Positions 1-12,405 of a stretch of 64,000 nucleotides of DNA are shown here, piece after piece. Position numbers and translations under genes: made by a program. How positions within the stretch are numbered: position 1 is the stretch's first letter; each line of letters opens with the position of its first letter. Source of the stretch: Hoplostethus atlanticus (taxonomy: Eukaryota > Chordata > Actinopteri > Trachichthyiformes > Trachichthyidae); NCBI GenBank assembly GCA_034670405.1, contig JAXDDX010000002.1:1054001-1118000 (forward strand), written 5' to 3'. Below the pieces are notes generated by a model. It did no database searches. It saw nothing but the letters and a program-made list of their open reading frames with translations, and was not told the origin of the DNA.

Positions 1-3000
1 GGTCTGCTGGGCCGTCTGCCTCAACAGCAACCTGCAGAGCATCACCAACTTCTTCGTGGTGTCGCTGGCAGTGGCGGACATCGCTGTGGGCGTCCTGGCC
101 ATTCCCTTCGCCATCGTCATCAGCACTGGGTTCTGCTCCAACTACTATGGCTGCCTGTTCATCGCCTGCTTCGTGCTGGTTCTCACCCAGAGCTCCATCT
201 TCAGCCTGCTGGCCATAGCCATAGACCGCTACATTGCCATCAAGATACCTCTCAGGTCAGTGGCCCAGAGGGCACATTTACTGGGCAAATTAACTTTAAG
301 AGTTGTATTCCTAAATTCTTTTTTTTTTTGGAAGAAACTAACTGAAATTCATCATTGAATATCTCTACAATATAGAGGATGCAGTCTGTAAAAGTGTCAT
401 CTTTTAATCTTTTTTTCAACTAAGGACTTAAATTACCTACTATTCTTTAAAATGTACCATCATTTGTTTTAATTTTGTGTAATGAACTCGGATATCTTAT
501 TTTGGAATGAAACTCTTAATTTGTACATCAAAAGCGGTATCAAAAGTGTAGGCTAAGGCCAGTCTGGTTATTAGTCCCAGGCAGTGGTGGGCTTACAATA
601 CATGTTTTATATGACCCTCCTTCATTTCTATTATTAACAGATATTTGAACCAGAAAACCCTGGCTAGATGAATGTATCCAGATATGGAGTCTCCCATGAG
701 GCCATGTCTCCCTGGAGCACTTATATGAATTCTGCTCCAACTAATAGCTTATACAGACGTTGACCTCCTTCTTAAACTGTACTCTGATAACAGTGGCAAA
801 AATAATACGTTTATCAGCTAATGTGGTTTTGCTGGTTAATGCAAGTCACTTAAGGACATTTACACTATATTATATTACTGGACATAGACCAGTTGCATCC
901 ATTTCACTTAGCCCAGACACAGTTTTCACACAGATCCCCTTCTACTTACAATACAGTTGCGAGAAAAAAGTTTGTGAACCATTTTAAATGACCTGCATTC
1001 CTGTATGGGTGGCTCCTAAAATATCTGATCTTCATCTAAGTCATAAAAATAGATAAACACAATGTGATTTAACAAATAACACAAAAACTTGTACATGTCT
1101 TTATTGAACATCAAACATTAACAGCTTGGAATGGAAAAAAGTATATGGACCATGAGATTTAGTAACTGGTGGAACTTCCTTTAGCAGCAGTAACCTCAAC
1201 CAACATTTCCTGTAGTTGCTGGTTAGACCTACACAATGGTTAGGCGGTATTTTGGGCCATTCCTCCTCACAGAACTGTTTCATTGTCACGCTGCATGACC
1301 CGACCTCTGTTAAGCTTCAGATCACGGACGGAGAATCTCCTGGAGAATTTCCTGGAGAATTTCCGAATTTCCGATTTCTGATACAATTTGGAAATAATTG
1401 ATCCCTCAATGATTGAAGCTGTCCAAGCCTTGAGGCAGCAAAGCAGCCCCAAACCATGATGCTCCTCCATCATGCTTCACAGTTGGGATGAGGTTTCGCT
1501 GTTGCTATAAAGTGTTTTTTCTCCTCCAAAAATCTGTCCACAGAACATTGTTCCAGTAGCTTCGTGGAACAGCCAGGTTCTTTGGCAAACTTGAGATGTT
1601 TTCTGTGGAGAGCAGTGGGTTCCTCCTTGGTATCATCCATGAACACCACTCTTGTTTAGTGTGTCTCTTATTGTGGACTTGTGCACACAGAGGTTAGATA
1701 GTTCAAGAGATGCCTGCAGATCCTTAGCTGTTACCTTTGGGTACTTTGTTACCTCCTTGACCACCATGTAGCGTGCTCTTGCTGTGATCTTTGCTGGACG
1801 TGCACTCCTAGGGAGAGCAGCAGCACCATTTGTATACAATCTGTCTGACTGATGGAGGCCCAAGTCTTTGGAAATGCTTTTATAGCCTTAAGAGCCTCAA
1901 CAACTCTTCTCTGGAGGTTCAAATTGGAACATGCCGCATGTTCCACTTCAACAGATCTCTTTTGTGGAGAGCAGACTCTGTCAGTAACCAAACTTTGTGG
2001 GATTTTTATATGACAAGAAACCTCTAACCCACCTGAATGTCACACACAGAAGTCATTATCATAGAGGGTCACATACTTGTTTAATGTTTGAACAATATGT
2101 TCAATAAAAACATGTAAAAGTACATGTTTGTTTGTTATTGTTAAATTGCTATTGATCCTGGACTGCAGGTGATTCAAAAGACACAAACGTTATCTGTACT
2201 TTAGCGTTTCCTGAGCTGGTTTGTGTGTCTGTTTGCATCTCTGATGTGGGGACATGTTTTTGCAGCATTAACCTTTGCACTTTAACATCTCAAGAATGTG
2301 ACAGAAACAGGCCAACTATATCAGCTGCTCTCCCACACTGTGCAACTGACATTCTCAAAATAGCTTCTCCTTCTGAAGAGTCCCGACAATTTGTTTGTTT
2401 ATCCCTCTTTTAGGTCTTGGATGAGAAGTGTTTCCACCAAGCAATGATTTGAAATAATTATAAGCGATGAGAACTTCCTATATGCAAAAGTTAGCATGTA
2501 TGAATTATGCTACTATGCCCTGTATGTAACATATGCCAATACCCAGAGCACCTTACATTACCACAAATACATATATTTGTAGTATAGGACCTGACAGACA
2601 GGGCTAATGTTCATATTGTCTCCCTCTTCAGGTACAACAGCTTGGTGACGGGCCAGCGGGCAAGGGGCATCATCGCCATCTGCTGGGTTTTATCCATCAT
2701 CATCGGTCTGACCCCCATGATGGGCTGGCACAAGTTCTCTGAGAGAAACAGCACCTGCCCGCACGGCCTGATGAGGTGCCTGTTTGAGGAAGTGGTGGTC
2801 ATGGAGTATATGGTCTACTTCAACTTCTTTGCCTGTGTACTGATTCCCCTGCTGATGATGCTGGCCATCTACTTGTGTATCTTCATGGCAGCCCGCCACC
2901 AACTCAAAGCTGTTCATGGAGGGAAGTCCCGCTCCACGCTGCAGAAAGAGGTCCAGGCTGCCAAGTCTCTGGCCATTATAGTCGGGCTGTTTGTCGTCTG

Positions 3001-3625
3001 CTGGCTGCCTTTACACATCATCAACTGCTTCACCCTGTTCTGTCCTGAGTGTGCTCGTCCTCCACCCTGGATCATGTACGTGGCCATTATCCTCTCCCAT
3101 GCCAACTCAGTTGTCAACCCCTTCATCTACGCCTACCGCATCCGGGAGTTTCGCCGCACCTTCCGTAAGATCATCCGTCGCCACATCCTGGGCCGCCAGG
3201 AGCTGTTTGGGAGTGGCAGCAGCACGCATAACTCCACCCACACCCAGATCACCGACTCCATCAGACTTGCGACAAACGGCCTCAACTTTGACGCCTTCAC
3301 TGAGCACAGCAGCAGCAGCTGTGAGAGCTCCTACCCCTGCCCTAGACCCATCACTTCTGTAGGGGGCGGTCTGGTGGCAGTATCCCACCCCCCTCTGTCA
3401 GTCATCATTCCCCATAGTCCTAAGGTGTGTCCACTGCAGGCCATCAGGCAGACACAAATCCCCATTGGCCAGCCTCTACAGCATGCAGAGCAGCAGCATG
3501 GCAGCCTGGGACCAGAAGCAGTGGAGGTAAAGGACAGGCAGAATCTCTCCTCCGACCAAGTCAAATCACTGTCCAACGAGCCGAACAGCAGCAGCCGCTG
3601 CAGCGAGCTGACCAAAGTGTCCTGA
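1..3625 (+). CDS. adora2a: Adenosine receptor A2A, 5' end missing
   Basis: Coding exons are 1..255 (open at the window edge) and 2632..3625. This is a Gs-coupled adenosine GPCR of the plasma membrane. The first exon runs from the end of TM1 through TM2, TM3 and the DRY motif ([13 protein letters not shown]). The second carries TM4 to TM7, including [11 protein letters not shown] in TM6 and the [17 protein letters not shown] motif of TM7/helix 8. The exon junction after IPLR, with a split Arg codon, is the intron position I recall for A2 receptors. The cytoplasmic tail after helix 8 is long (about 120 residues, Ser/Gln rich), which fits A2A rather than the short-tailed A2B. Intron 1 (256..2631) contains a dead Tc1-like element. 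An AATAAA near 4175 is a candidate poly(A) signal. The start codon lies outside the window. The A2A assignment is from memory of the family, not from a search. Confidence 0.95.
1086..2125 (-). mobile_element. Degenerate Tc1/mariner element in adora2a intron
   Basis: On the minus strand, near 1863..1633, a peptide resembles the helix-turn-helix of a Tc1 transposase, with words such as [20 protein letters not shown]. Near 1289..1101 a typical C-terminal stretch, [11 protein letters not shown], can be read. Frames are broken between these parts, so no transposase is possible. The ends are related in inverted orientation: acttgtacatgtctttattg at about 1088 and its near reverse complement at about 2100..2125. 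The size, about 1 kb, is that of a near full-length but decayed copy. Confidence 0.8.
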
Positions 3626-5759
3626 TGCATGTGAGGAGACATCAGTCACTCATGGTCGTGACAGATGAAATATTACATCATGTTTCTCACGTAACTTAAT
3701 TCCACTTGTCAAAAGACAATGTCTCCACAGGTAAAAAAAAAAAAAAAGACTTTCATTTTAAAATGCAAGCACCAACACCAGGACGGTACGTTGAATAATT
3801 GTATTATATAATAATATAATATAATATAATATTTTTGTGCATCAATAACTATGTAGTGTTTCACTTGTTGTTTTTTTGTTGTTTTTAGGCAAAAGCGTGT
3901 TTGGTTATTTAAACTGAAATGTGTGTTTCTGTTTGCTCGATATGATCATGTGACTTGACTGTGTGCTTGTTTAAATTAAATTCATACAAATGTTGACTTT
4001 TGATAAATTATGGAGCCACACATCATGACAACGATAGGATAGTGCATAACTATATTTTAGCAACACAACCCAACAAACCGAAGGGAGATGTTCTGTATTT
4101 ATTCCTAATGAATATCAATCCAATCCTGCTGTTGCCTTCTATGTGTAGTAGGATGCAATGCAGGTTGGCTTAAAATAAATCCTTTTACATTTTCACTGTG
4201 CAGGGTATTTGTTTCATCACTAAACACCATGACCCTACAATGTTCTCAATCATTATTCAGTAGCTGTAGGGAGTCTACAGGATTGAAGCAGAGATCTGGG
4301 TTGCTCACTCTGGGAAAGGGTTAGTTAAGCAGTCAAACCGTCTTTATTTTCCCAGCTTTTATCCCGATTCCCCGATGAGTTCAGGTTCCAGGGCTCAGGG
4401 CCTACTCCTTTGTGATAGCTTCCCCAGGGGTTTTGAGTGCTTTTTAAAGATTCATCAGTGGGACCTCCCAAGTCCTTCATCTCTGCTGCTATCTTGCATG
4501 GCAAAATCTTGATTCTTTTTCCCTCTTGTGTTTCTGAGGGGCTGCAGGTTCCCAAGTGGTTTGTATAAAAAAAGACATACGTAGATTTGAAGATTTCTAT
4601 TTCAAAATGCTGTATATCCATTTTGGAAGACTAGAAGGCACTTGGAGGGTGCAAGCCTCCGCCAACATCGAGCGAGTCTCCAACTTTCTGTTACACCCAA
4701 AAACATCATTCCTATTACTTCATTTTCAAGTTGAATTGATTTATTGGCCCTGCAAACATCCCCTTAGAAATTGGATCCAAGACGTTATCTCTGTCAGTTT
4801 CATAGTTATGGCTAAAAAACAATAATCATCTATTGGCAGAAATCCCAGATCTGGATCACCACCAAAATCTACTCTATGGTTCCGTGGCCCAAGGCCTGAC
4901 TGGCCGCCACAGTTCATGGGAACAGCCAGACAGACAAACTAACAGAGGTGAAAACATAACCCTCCTTGGCAGAGGTAAAAATCATTACCTGAAGTTCATC
5001 ATTCAATATTCTATCAGCTAAAATAGGCCCAGAGAGGATCCTGTCAGTGTTATTTGTTATTTGTCAACCAAGAACAACCAAGAAAACCCCCCAAATAGAC
5101 ACACATTACGCCCCAGACCCCATTTGATAAGATTTTGTCCCAGGGAGCCATATGGGGAAATGAAAAGAAAAGTAAAAGAAGTGTGTTGGGTCAGGCTGGC
5201 TATTAGGCCCTGTCTGTGGTGGGATGACAATAAAGCTTCTTTATCATTCACACAGGAGCTGAGTCTGACTTCACTGTTCAGCAAGAGGCTGTAAAGGCCA
5301 GAGGGCTTGTCTGTCTGTGTGTATAGACTCCATGGATACAAACAAGAGCTGTTCCTTTCTCCTCACATTTAAAAGGCTCCAGTCTTTTGAAAGGAGAGGA
5401 GGAAGGGGTGCAGAGGTGGTGTCAAAAGGATGGGGGATGGGGGATGGGGGTTTACACATGTGTGCACATGATCAACATTTTTGATTTTTGCAGTGGTTCA
5501 CAGCTCTACACACTCATAGAGCACCTGCAGGCCGGTTCATACAGTAAGATCCTCTCCCTAACAGCTGGGGATTTGTCACTAAGGATTGAGTGTAGTCAAC
5601 AACACTGATTTAACACCCCCTATTGTTGTACTGTGTGCTTGGCCCACACTCATAACTCCTTTGGCTCTATGTAAGGGACGGGTGCTTTAGGCTACTTGTA
5701 GCAGCAGTGGAAGAGGTGGATTATACAGAAGACCATTCATTTGACGTTAGAAGGAGAAA
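3626..5759. other. adora2a 3' UTR and intergenic spacer
   Basis: No coding exon was recognised here. AT-rich 3' UTR-like sequence follows the adora2a stop, with an AATAAA near 4175. A short exon-like stretch at about 5494..5545 has an AG before it and a GT after it, but it does not join in frame to either neighbour and was not called. Confidence 0.4.
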
Positions 5760-8056
5760 ATGTTTGTCACTGTGCTGTTTGGAGGTTAGTGAAACTACTG
5801 GGCATCCTTCCATTCTCTCTGTGTGTTAAATACGAAGGGGATTTTAATAGATTAAGACGGTTGAAATAGGATTAAAATTGGTGATGCTTGAGTGCAATGA
5901 AAAAATTAAGACAGTAATTTACAGTAATAATTATTTATTTGGCTTTATAACCCATATGGTATGATATCACTTTGGTTGTTACTCAAGGGTGTGGGGAGAA
6001 CACACACTTATGAATGAATCAGATTAGTTTGAATTCGCCATTCAAACTAAGACACATTTCCCAACTCCGTGGTTAATGTGGACATTTCCCGGTAAATGTG
6101 AGTGGAAAATAACTCCATGAGGCCAATAACCTGTAAATAAGGCTCTGCAACAACAAATACTTTTCGGTCGATATCCTAATGTGATTAAATTCATCAAAAG
6201 ACAGTTGGACAGTGGCACGGCCAGCGGGACACTGAAGGAGACAGAGCCTCAAGCTATTTGTGACAGCATTTTCCACTCACGTTAACACATTTTACCAGAT
6301 TTAACTTGGGAAGTGTCTACATTTAGTGTCTCCATGTTTACCACAGAGTTTTCTCACATTTACCGTAACATATGTATGTACAGGTGTTTTACTGGAAATC
6401 AACTAATCATTTCTCTTGACAGACAGCAGAATAGAGCTGTTCAATCTCGACTGCAAGCTGATAAACTTCATCCATAGTTTAAAGGAGAGGTGCGGTCTAG
6501 ACATGAAAGGTACTCATCAACTCTCAGCTCATATTGCAGAAGAAAATTCTACGTTTGAAGCGTTTGCCACGGATTGTATCATTCATCATTCATTAGAGAA
6601 GCTCTACTACTGCGTTCAACCCAATCTTGAGTCCCTACCATCACCTCTGACCTCCCTGTGGAGAGAGAGAGGGAAAAGAGAATTTCCCTACGGGGATCAA
6701 TACAGTTTTTTTATGTACCTAAAAAGTAGTTAAACGGATGTCCTTTGACTTCATCCTGGCTCCCATGGTGTGATCATTTCAAAGAATATGATGAAAAACA
6801 AACAAAAATGACATCTATAGCGTTCACACCTTCCATAATGCTGTAAATTCATTTTAGCTTTTGACATATCCAAGACTGTGGAGAAAATCACTTTAATCTA
6901 CTGATTTTGACACCAAGATGACGATTTATAAGTCACAGTGTTGGCCTGGATTTGGCTGTGTTAGAAACTGGAAATAGAAATGTGTCATGAGCGGTGCTCC
7001 CTGCAGACTGCGTGGACTTGATGGACAGGAGTGGTACAGTGATGAACTTGGAGGAGAAGCAGCAGAGTGTGGATGTGGCCAGCAGCCTGCTGGTAGAGAG
7101 GCACAACTACGTCCTCCTACGAGTCTGCCGTGAGTCCATCCACTATACAGCAGCAGAACATCAAAAGAAAAATAGCTTATTTGATTACCGGTGCTTGGCA
7201 GTATTTGAAGAGTTTTGTTCCAAAATAAGATGCAAAAAAATGACACCTACCAAAATGAGTGATATTAAAAACCCCATTATAGTATTATTTCTAAGGCTAG
7301 TAGGTAACTCTTCATTTGCTGCTTGTGTAAGCATTCTGCAGCACCAAAAATGAGTATATAGTGTATAGGAATATATATTGCTTTTACATCTGCACCTGCG
7401 ATCCATCAGTATGTCAGTCAAATATATTGATCAGCACATTTCAAAAACTGTTGGTTGTCGGGTATCTGGAGCCTGTTTCATTACACGGTGTGGTTCATGT
7501 CTTCATTTCCCTTCAGGAGGTGATGATAATGAAGGCCAGAAGTATGTATCTCTCCTAAATAACCTCAGCAAGAGCAACCCTGACTTATCAGGTAATAACA
7601 AACAAACAGACCAGAATATCATCACTGGATTACTGAAACTGGATTGTGCCTCCTCCATGAAATGGTTCTCTGTGGCCTCTTGTTGGTCAAATGTATCATG
7701 TCTACTGAAAAGATTCATTCAAAAAATGAAATATCTCGCAACACGTGCTCTTTCAAAATGATTGACACCAACAAAAAAAAAGAAAGCAAAATGTGGTGAA
7801 AGAAGTTAAGTCAAGTCTTTGGTGGACAAAATGTACACTTTGACCCACTGGGTCATCTACGTGCTAGTTACTGAAAGACAAGCTTGAGGTAATGATTTGT
7901 TTGACTGTGTGGCTTTGAGTGAGCCTGTTGGTTTATTTTGTCCAACTTTCTGTTGCAGATATGCTGAGAAAACTATCAAACCCCAGTAAGGAGCAAGACA
8001 GAAAGGGTGGTTCCCTTAGGAGAAGGTGGACAAAGAAGGACAGTCCTAGCAGCTAA
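5760..8056 (+). CDS. C22orf15: C22orf15-like protein
   Basis: Five exons: 5760..5784, 6423..6509, 7007..7129, 7517..7591 and 7959..8056. All junctions are GT-AG and the frame is continuous, giving 135 residues. The protein starts MFVTVLFGDSRIELFNLDCK and contains LLVERHNYVLLRVCR and YVSLLNNL. The order matches what I remember of human C22orf15 (a start like MFIKVMFG, then NLEE, then LLKERAIYVLVR) better than its relative CXorf65. The tail is basic (RRRWTKK). The function of the family is not established. The first coding exon is only 25 nt, so the gene is easily missed by automated prediction. An AATAAA at 8161, about 100 nt after the stop, is a likely poly(A) signal. The gene follows adora2a on the same strand, and human C22orf15 is also on 22q11. 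Confidence 0.85.
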
Positions 8057-8219
8057 ACCTGCAGCATCAATGGAAATAAGAAGTCAAGTCAGATGATAGC
8101 TACAGTATACATGTCAGAGGCAGCAGTGTGAACTAGGCAACACAAAACTTTGTGTTAACAAATAAAATGTTGTATATATTCAATTCTATAATAAAACTAT
8201 ACCTAGGGGACTTATAGTG

Positions 8220-9060
8220 TGTGTGTGATGCTCATTAGTAAATGTATAATGTTTTTATCTTTATCTGACAAGTCGGACAGCCCACTATTGACTTCCTCAA
8301 TTAGGGGATTTGCTGAGGGGTGTGGCATTCGCCTCATTGAACAATTAGTGAACACCTGTGAGCTATATAACCTGTGTGCACCTGTTGTTCCATCTCTCTG
8401 GTCACCTGACTTCCTGCTTGCTCTAAGCTCATGCTTCATTCCTTTCCTGGTTGGGCCGGAGGTATCTGTAGGCCGGTGGTGCAGCAGTGTGCTGGTAGAC
8501 ATTCCCTGGTTCACTGTAGACGGTCATCACAGAGTGGAGTAATTAATTTGTGTGACTGACTAAGGTCTCAGAACGCTAGCTGCTGTTTTGCCTCCAGCAA
8601 AACTTACTTCCTACAAACCTGTTCCATACTGATTTTGCCTCTAATCGTTAGCTATTTTGTTCTTTTGTTTTCTGCTGGTCGGTTCGAAAGTGCAGTCTGT
8701 GATCTACCTGTGTTGTTGATAAACCAACTGGTCCTTTTTAAATCAACCTTAGGCTATTTTACTAGGAATTCAACAGCTGGCTGTCAATATTGGCGCCCCC
8801 TTGTGGCCCATTTAATTAACCGGTGTCAGCCTTTAAACATAATAGTATTTCTGAAAGTCTATTTATGTACCTTTTGGAACCTAAAAATAAGTGTAACCCT
8901 TTGAATCACGTCTGTGGCTTCCTTACATCTAAAGAACCAAAGGGAACCTGTATATTGTAACTCTAAGGTGTTTGAATTGTTCCCTTCTCCAACCTATTTC
9001 CTTGGGTGCAATTCCCAAGGTGGCGTAGTCTGGCTAAGTGTTGGTTACATATGCATACAT
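8220..9060. other. Spacer without recognised gene
   Basis: This stretch has open frames on the plus strand with no recognisable protein motif, and T-rich low-information sequence. It may include old repeat sequence, but no terminal repeats or coding motifs could be pinned down. Confidence 0.3.
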
Positions 9061-9070
9061 ATATTACATA

Positions 9071-9268
9071 TACACCGATCAGCCACAACATTAAAACCAC
9101 TGATAGGTGGTTTGGCATCTGTCAAGGGGTGGGATATATTGGGAAGCAAGTGAACAGTCAGTTCTTGAAGTTGATGTGTTGGAAGCAGGAAAAATGGGCA
9201 AGCGTAAGGATCTGAGCGACTTTGACAAGGGCCAAATTGGGATGGCTAGACGACTGGGTCAGAGAAGG
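9071..9268 (+). mobile_element. 5' fragment of a Tc1-like transposon
   Basis: Starts with the terminal-repeat-like sequence caccgatcagccacaacatt at about 9073, which I recognise from fish Tc1 elements. The opening of a transposase follows at about 9193: MGKRKDLSDFDKGQIGMARR. The similarity stops near 9268, where unrelated sequence begins, so only the left end remains. No right terminus was found nearby. The break coincides with the start of the neighbouring inverted-repeat block, so a later insertion may have cut it. Confidence 0.8.
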
Positions 9269-9319
9269 TTTCTACGGAGCCCCTTAAGGGTCATGGTGGG
9301 GATTTTTTTTAGCTACTTT

Positions 9320-9613
9320 TGCATTCCCTCGCAATAAGTTTTGCATTCCCTCGCAACAAGATTTGTGTTACCTCGCAAAGTTTGACATTCACAACAGTTA
9401 CACGCATAAGCGTTAGTTGCGTGATGTTGATGATGTTGTTGATGATGATGTTCATGCATGATGTTCATAGTGACATATAGTTTAACTGCATAAAACGATG
9501 AGCGGTGATAGCCAATGGGTTAAACGGGCCTGGAGTAGGTGGTCGAGTCTGTTCCCCGTCTGCAGGCTATGTGTTTCCTCTGAACCTGAACCTGAAATTA
9601 TTCTCATTCCTAT
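9320..9613 (+). repeat. Left arm of a long inverted repeat
   Basis: This arm is the approximate reverse complement of 12803..13050. Shared segments include catagtgacatatagtttaa, aacgggcctggagtaggtg and gtctgttccccgtctgcagg. The outer end repeats a unit like ttttgcattccctcgcaa two to three times. The left arm has an extra GAT-rich trinucleotide stretch at about 9423..9455, explaining its greater length. It could be a terminal repeat of a 3.7-kb element or one of two oppositely oriented copies of a short repeat. Confidence 0.75.
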
Positions 9614-9896
9614 CAATACTATATTTTACTATGGTAAAAATACTGTAGTAGTTAGACCTTTTTTCGCAGTGCAGTATAATGCAGTGTCTTTACGGACATT
9701 GCAGTAAAATATATTATAGTAAAGCATATTAGTGTAATATACAACAGTGTTTATAGGGCAGTATTGTTAAGAGTATATTGGTGTTATTACAGTAAAATCG
9801 TCATTGAGCGTGGGTGCATCTAAGAGAGAGAAAGAGAGATTCACAGTCTGGCCTTATTGTAACATTATCCCTTTAGTCTCCCAGCAGGTCTCACCA

Positions 9897-10056
9897 TGAG
9901 CATCCTCCTCTGTCTCTGAGAGTACTGCCGATGACGGATGCGCCTCTGGATCTCATTGCGTCTCTGAATGTTTGCGTTGTTTATATCTCTTCTGCGCTTC
10001 AGCAGCATGTAAGTCATCAGGAACATGAGAGACCGTAGCTTGTCCTCTTCTTCCAT
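9897..10056 (-). CDS. Small Arg-rich exon-like ORF, unrecognised
   Basis: Reading leftwards from an ATG at 10056, the peptide begins MEEEDKLRSLMFLMTYMLLK and continues with an Arg/Asn-rich stretch (RRRDINNANIQRRNEIQRR). A good donor-like site (ATG|GTGAGA) follows at about 9897. The composition looks like protein rather than noise. It could be the first exon of a transposon-encoded protein such as a PIF/Harbinger-type ORF, but I do not recognise it. No downstream exon was found, because the sequence to the left is the inverted-repeat arm. Confidence 0.35.
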
Positions 10057-10831
10057 TTTATCGAATTCAACATTAAGTTATGTTCCAGGTAGTTTACTCA
10101 GAGGGAGTTTAGGGAGGATATTATTTGATATCCGCTCTTCTTGTTTGTGACTGACTCCCCAGTAACCACAAAGTAAGGTGCTGCCACCTAGCGGCTGAAA
10201 ATAAGTAGTGGGAAATACTCTCAATAATTTCGACAAAAACAAACCCTTTGCAAAACTAAATACTGAGGACTCAGGAGGGCAGATGGTGGGTGTAAAATAA
10301 TGATTTATGTTTGGATTTAAAGATATATTGTATCTATTTTCAAACAAATTAAATTTAAATGGCCCTTCTAAACTCATACGTCTATTACTCATATATACTT
10401 CTATTAACTACTGTAATAAAACTACTCCCCATCACTGATGATGGGCCCATCATGCATTACAATGTCCTACAGTATAACTGTGTTACAAAGTATATTGTCT
10501 ACATTTGCTTCAAAAGATATTCACTCTCGTTGACTTAGATAGTTTTTCCAAAATGCATTTGGTCACTCAACAGTTTCCCTGGAGTGGTTGATGGGTCAGT
10601 GCCTTGCTCAGAGGTACTTTCATTGAGCTACTGCTGCATCTTGCCTGTCACAAAATGTGTCCTGTCTTTTAGCTTCAACAATATGTTTCACAGCAAACAT
10701 TTTTGTGGATAATGAAAACTCAAACAAAAACTCATTTAAGAGTGGGAAAAAAACATTTATTTGAAAGTTGGAAAGTAAAATGCTCTTAATGACAACACAG
10801 TGAAGGGGAAAAGTAGGTGAAAACTGAAGAA

Positions 10832-11712
10832 TTAAACATAATTGTTTGATTCCTCTTTAACGTTGTTCTTCTTCCTCGAAAAACAGCAGAAAATTTGTCT
10901 CAGTCCTCTGCGCTTCTAAAAAAAGAAAGGAATAATCAGTTAAGAATATATTGTAGTGTTGCAATTAACTTTCTTCCCTACCAGAAACTGTGTGCTTCAG
11001 TACCTTGCTCACTTTTGTGCTTTCTTCAGTCTGGGTGGTTTGGTTCATTTGTACGATCTTTACTTTTTGTTGAGCTGCTGTCCATTTCTGCTCAGTGTCT
11101 TTGATCTTCTCCAACAGCTGAGACTTTTCTTCCTCCCAGCGCTCTTGTTGGAGAAGGATTTTGGTGTCCAGGTCCCTGGTCATCATTGCATCCCTCTCCA
11201 TCCTCGCCTCAAGAGCAGCAATGGTGGAGGACATCGTCTCCTTCTCCATGGTGAGAGTCTCAACAGTTTGACAGAGTTTCTCAATCATATTGTCCTTCAC
11301 ATTGAGCTCTCTCTCCATCTTCTCCCTCTCTTCTGAGACCTTTGCAGTCTCTTCTTTCTTTTGCTGGATGGTCTCATGGAGAAGAGCGATCTCCTTGCTT
11401 TTCTCGTTGAAGACGGCGGCCCCCCACTCCACTGTCTTCTTCAGGTTCTCCTCCATGCTCTCCTTCTCTCTCCTCCATCTCTCCTCCATGCTCTCCTTCT
11501 CTCTCCTCCATATCCCTGCCTGGGTGTTGAAGGTTTTTTGTTGATTTGCTGAATCACTCAGAGCTTTTCCTGAGAAAGCGCAATTTGTCATCCTTCTGCA
11601 TCATCTGTGCTTCCCACCAGGCTGTATCCTGTCTTCTTCTACGTTCCATCTCACCGATGGTGTTTTTCAGGGCTAAAATCTCCCTCTGTTTGGCTCTGAG
11701 AGTAGTATCCAT
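10832..11712 (-). CDS. Coiled-coil protein with Cys-Cys tail, unrecognised
   Basis: Proposed exons: 11712..11655, 11569..11004 and 10915..10832. They join in frame with GT-AG ends to give 235 residues. Almost the whole protein is predicted coiled coil by eye: runs of E, K, Q and R with heptad-like hydrophobics, and a repeated unit WRREKESMEE (two copies). The last exon encodes a basic tail with a Cys pair, GLRQIFCCFSRKKNN, that could be lipid-modified (inference). The 85-nt first intron (11654..11570) is also open in the upstream frame until a TGA just past its end, so it may be retained in some transcripts. An AATAAA lies about 75 nt past the stop on the minus strand. I do not recognise the family. 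It sits between the two arms of a long inverted repeat. Confidence 0.6.
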
Positions 11713-12056
11713 TCTTCCTTTGGTAAAGAGTTTAATCTAATGCCTTGTTATCATTTGCACATCTCGTACTCAGTTGAACTGGGCTGTAGTTTAATGTACT
11801 CACAAAGAAACAGACAACTTCAGAATTCCAGCAGTATATTATGACATCACAAACTGTTGCACATCAGTGAAATAATGGTATGTGGGCGGGGCTAGGGCGG
11901 TGTAGTATTAGTAGTCTTGTTTGTAGTAATACTCATAACAATAATAATAATTGTAATCATAATCATACATATATTACGCATCTATTACAAACAAAATGAA
12001 TAGAATTCATAACTTCACAAATTAATACACATACACTAAAATAAACTGGTGCAAAA

Positions 12057-12405
12057 TCATGTTGTTTTTTTTAAGTAATCAGTAAGATTGATTTTTAAGT
12101 CAATTCTAAATTCTACTGGAAACAAAACTGGAGGTTTGCAGTTTGGTTTGGAGTTTGTAGAGATGCGGCCGTTCCATGTAATTCTGGTTAGAAGTCTTGC
12201 ATTTGGTACAGATGAGCTGCAGATGAGTCTTTTGATTAAAGGCAAGAATAAAGTGAGTTAGAGTATTGAAAATAAATGCATGGGTGACTTTCTCCATTTT
12301 ATTTTGTAAAATATTTCTTAGGTGAAAAAAGTGGGATTGAACAACCATAATAATTTCACAACAATTTAAAAGTAGCTCAAAAAGTAGCTTACAGTCACAT
12401 TGCAT
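12057..12405 (-). mobile_element. LINE (L2/CR1-like) reverse-transcriptase C-terminal remnant
   Basis: Two minus-strand frames together resemble the thumb/C-terminal region of fish L2-type LINE ORF2. One reads QSHFFHLRNILQNKMEKVTH and the other ARLLTRITWN, then FPVEFRIDLKINLTDYL. In intact relatives these words follow each other in one frame (HLRNI...HAFI...ARLLTR...LPVEFRIDFK). The copy is therefore truncated and frameshifted. Confidence 0.7.

Noticed and set aside
3107..3642. Several long antisense frames within adora2a exon 2
   Set aside because: They are shadows of the GC-rich receptor coding sequence; no start context, splice sites or motifs.
5494..5545. Exon-like stretch reading GSQLYTLIEHLQAGSYS with AG and GT borders
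   Set aside because: It does not join in frame with the C22orf15-like exons, lies before that gene's clear start codon, and matches no known protein.
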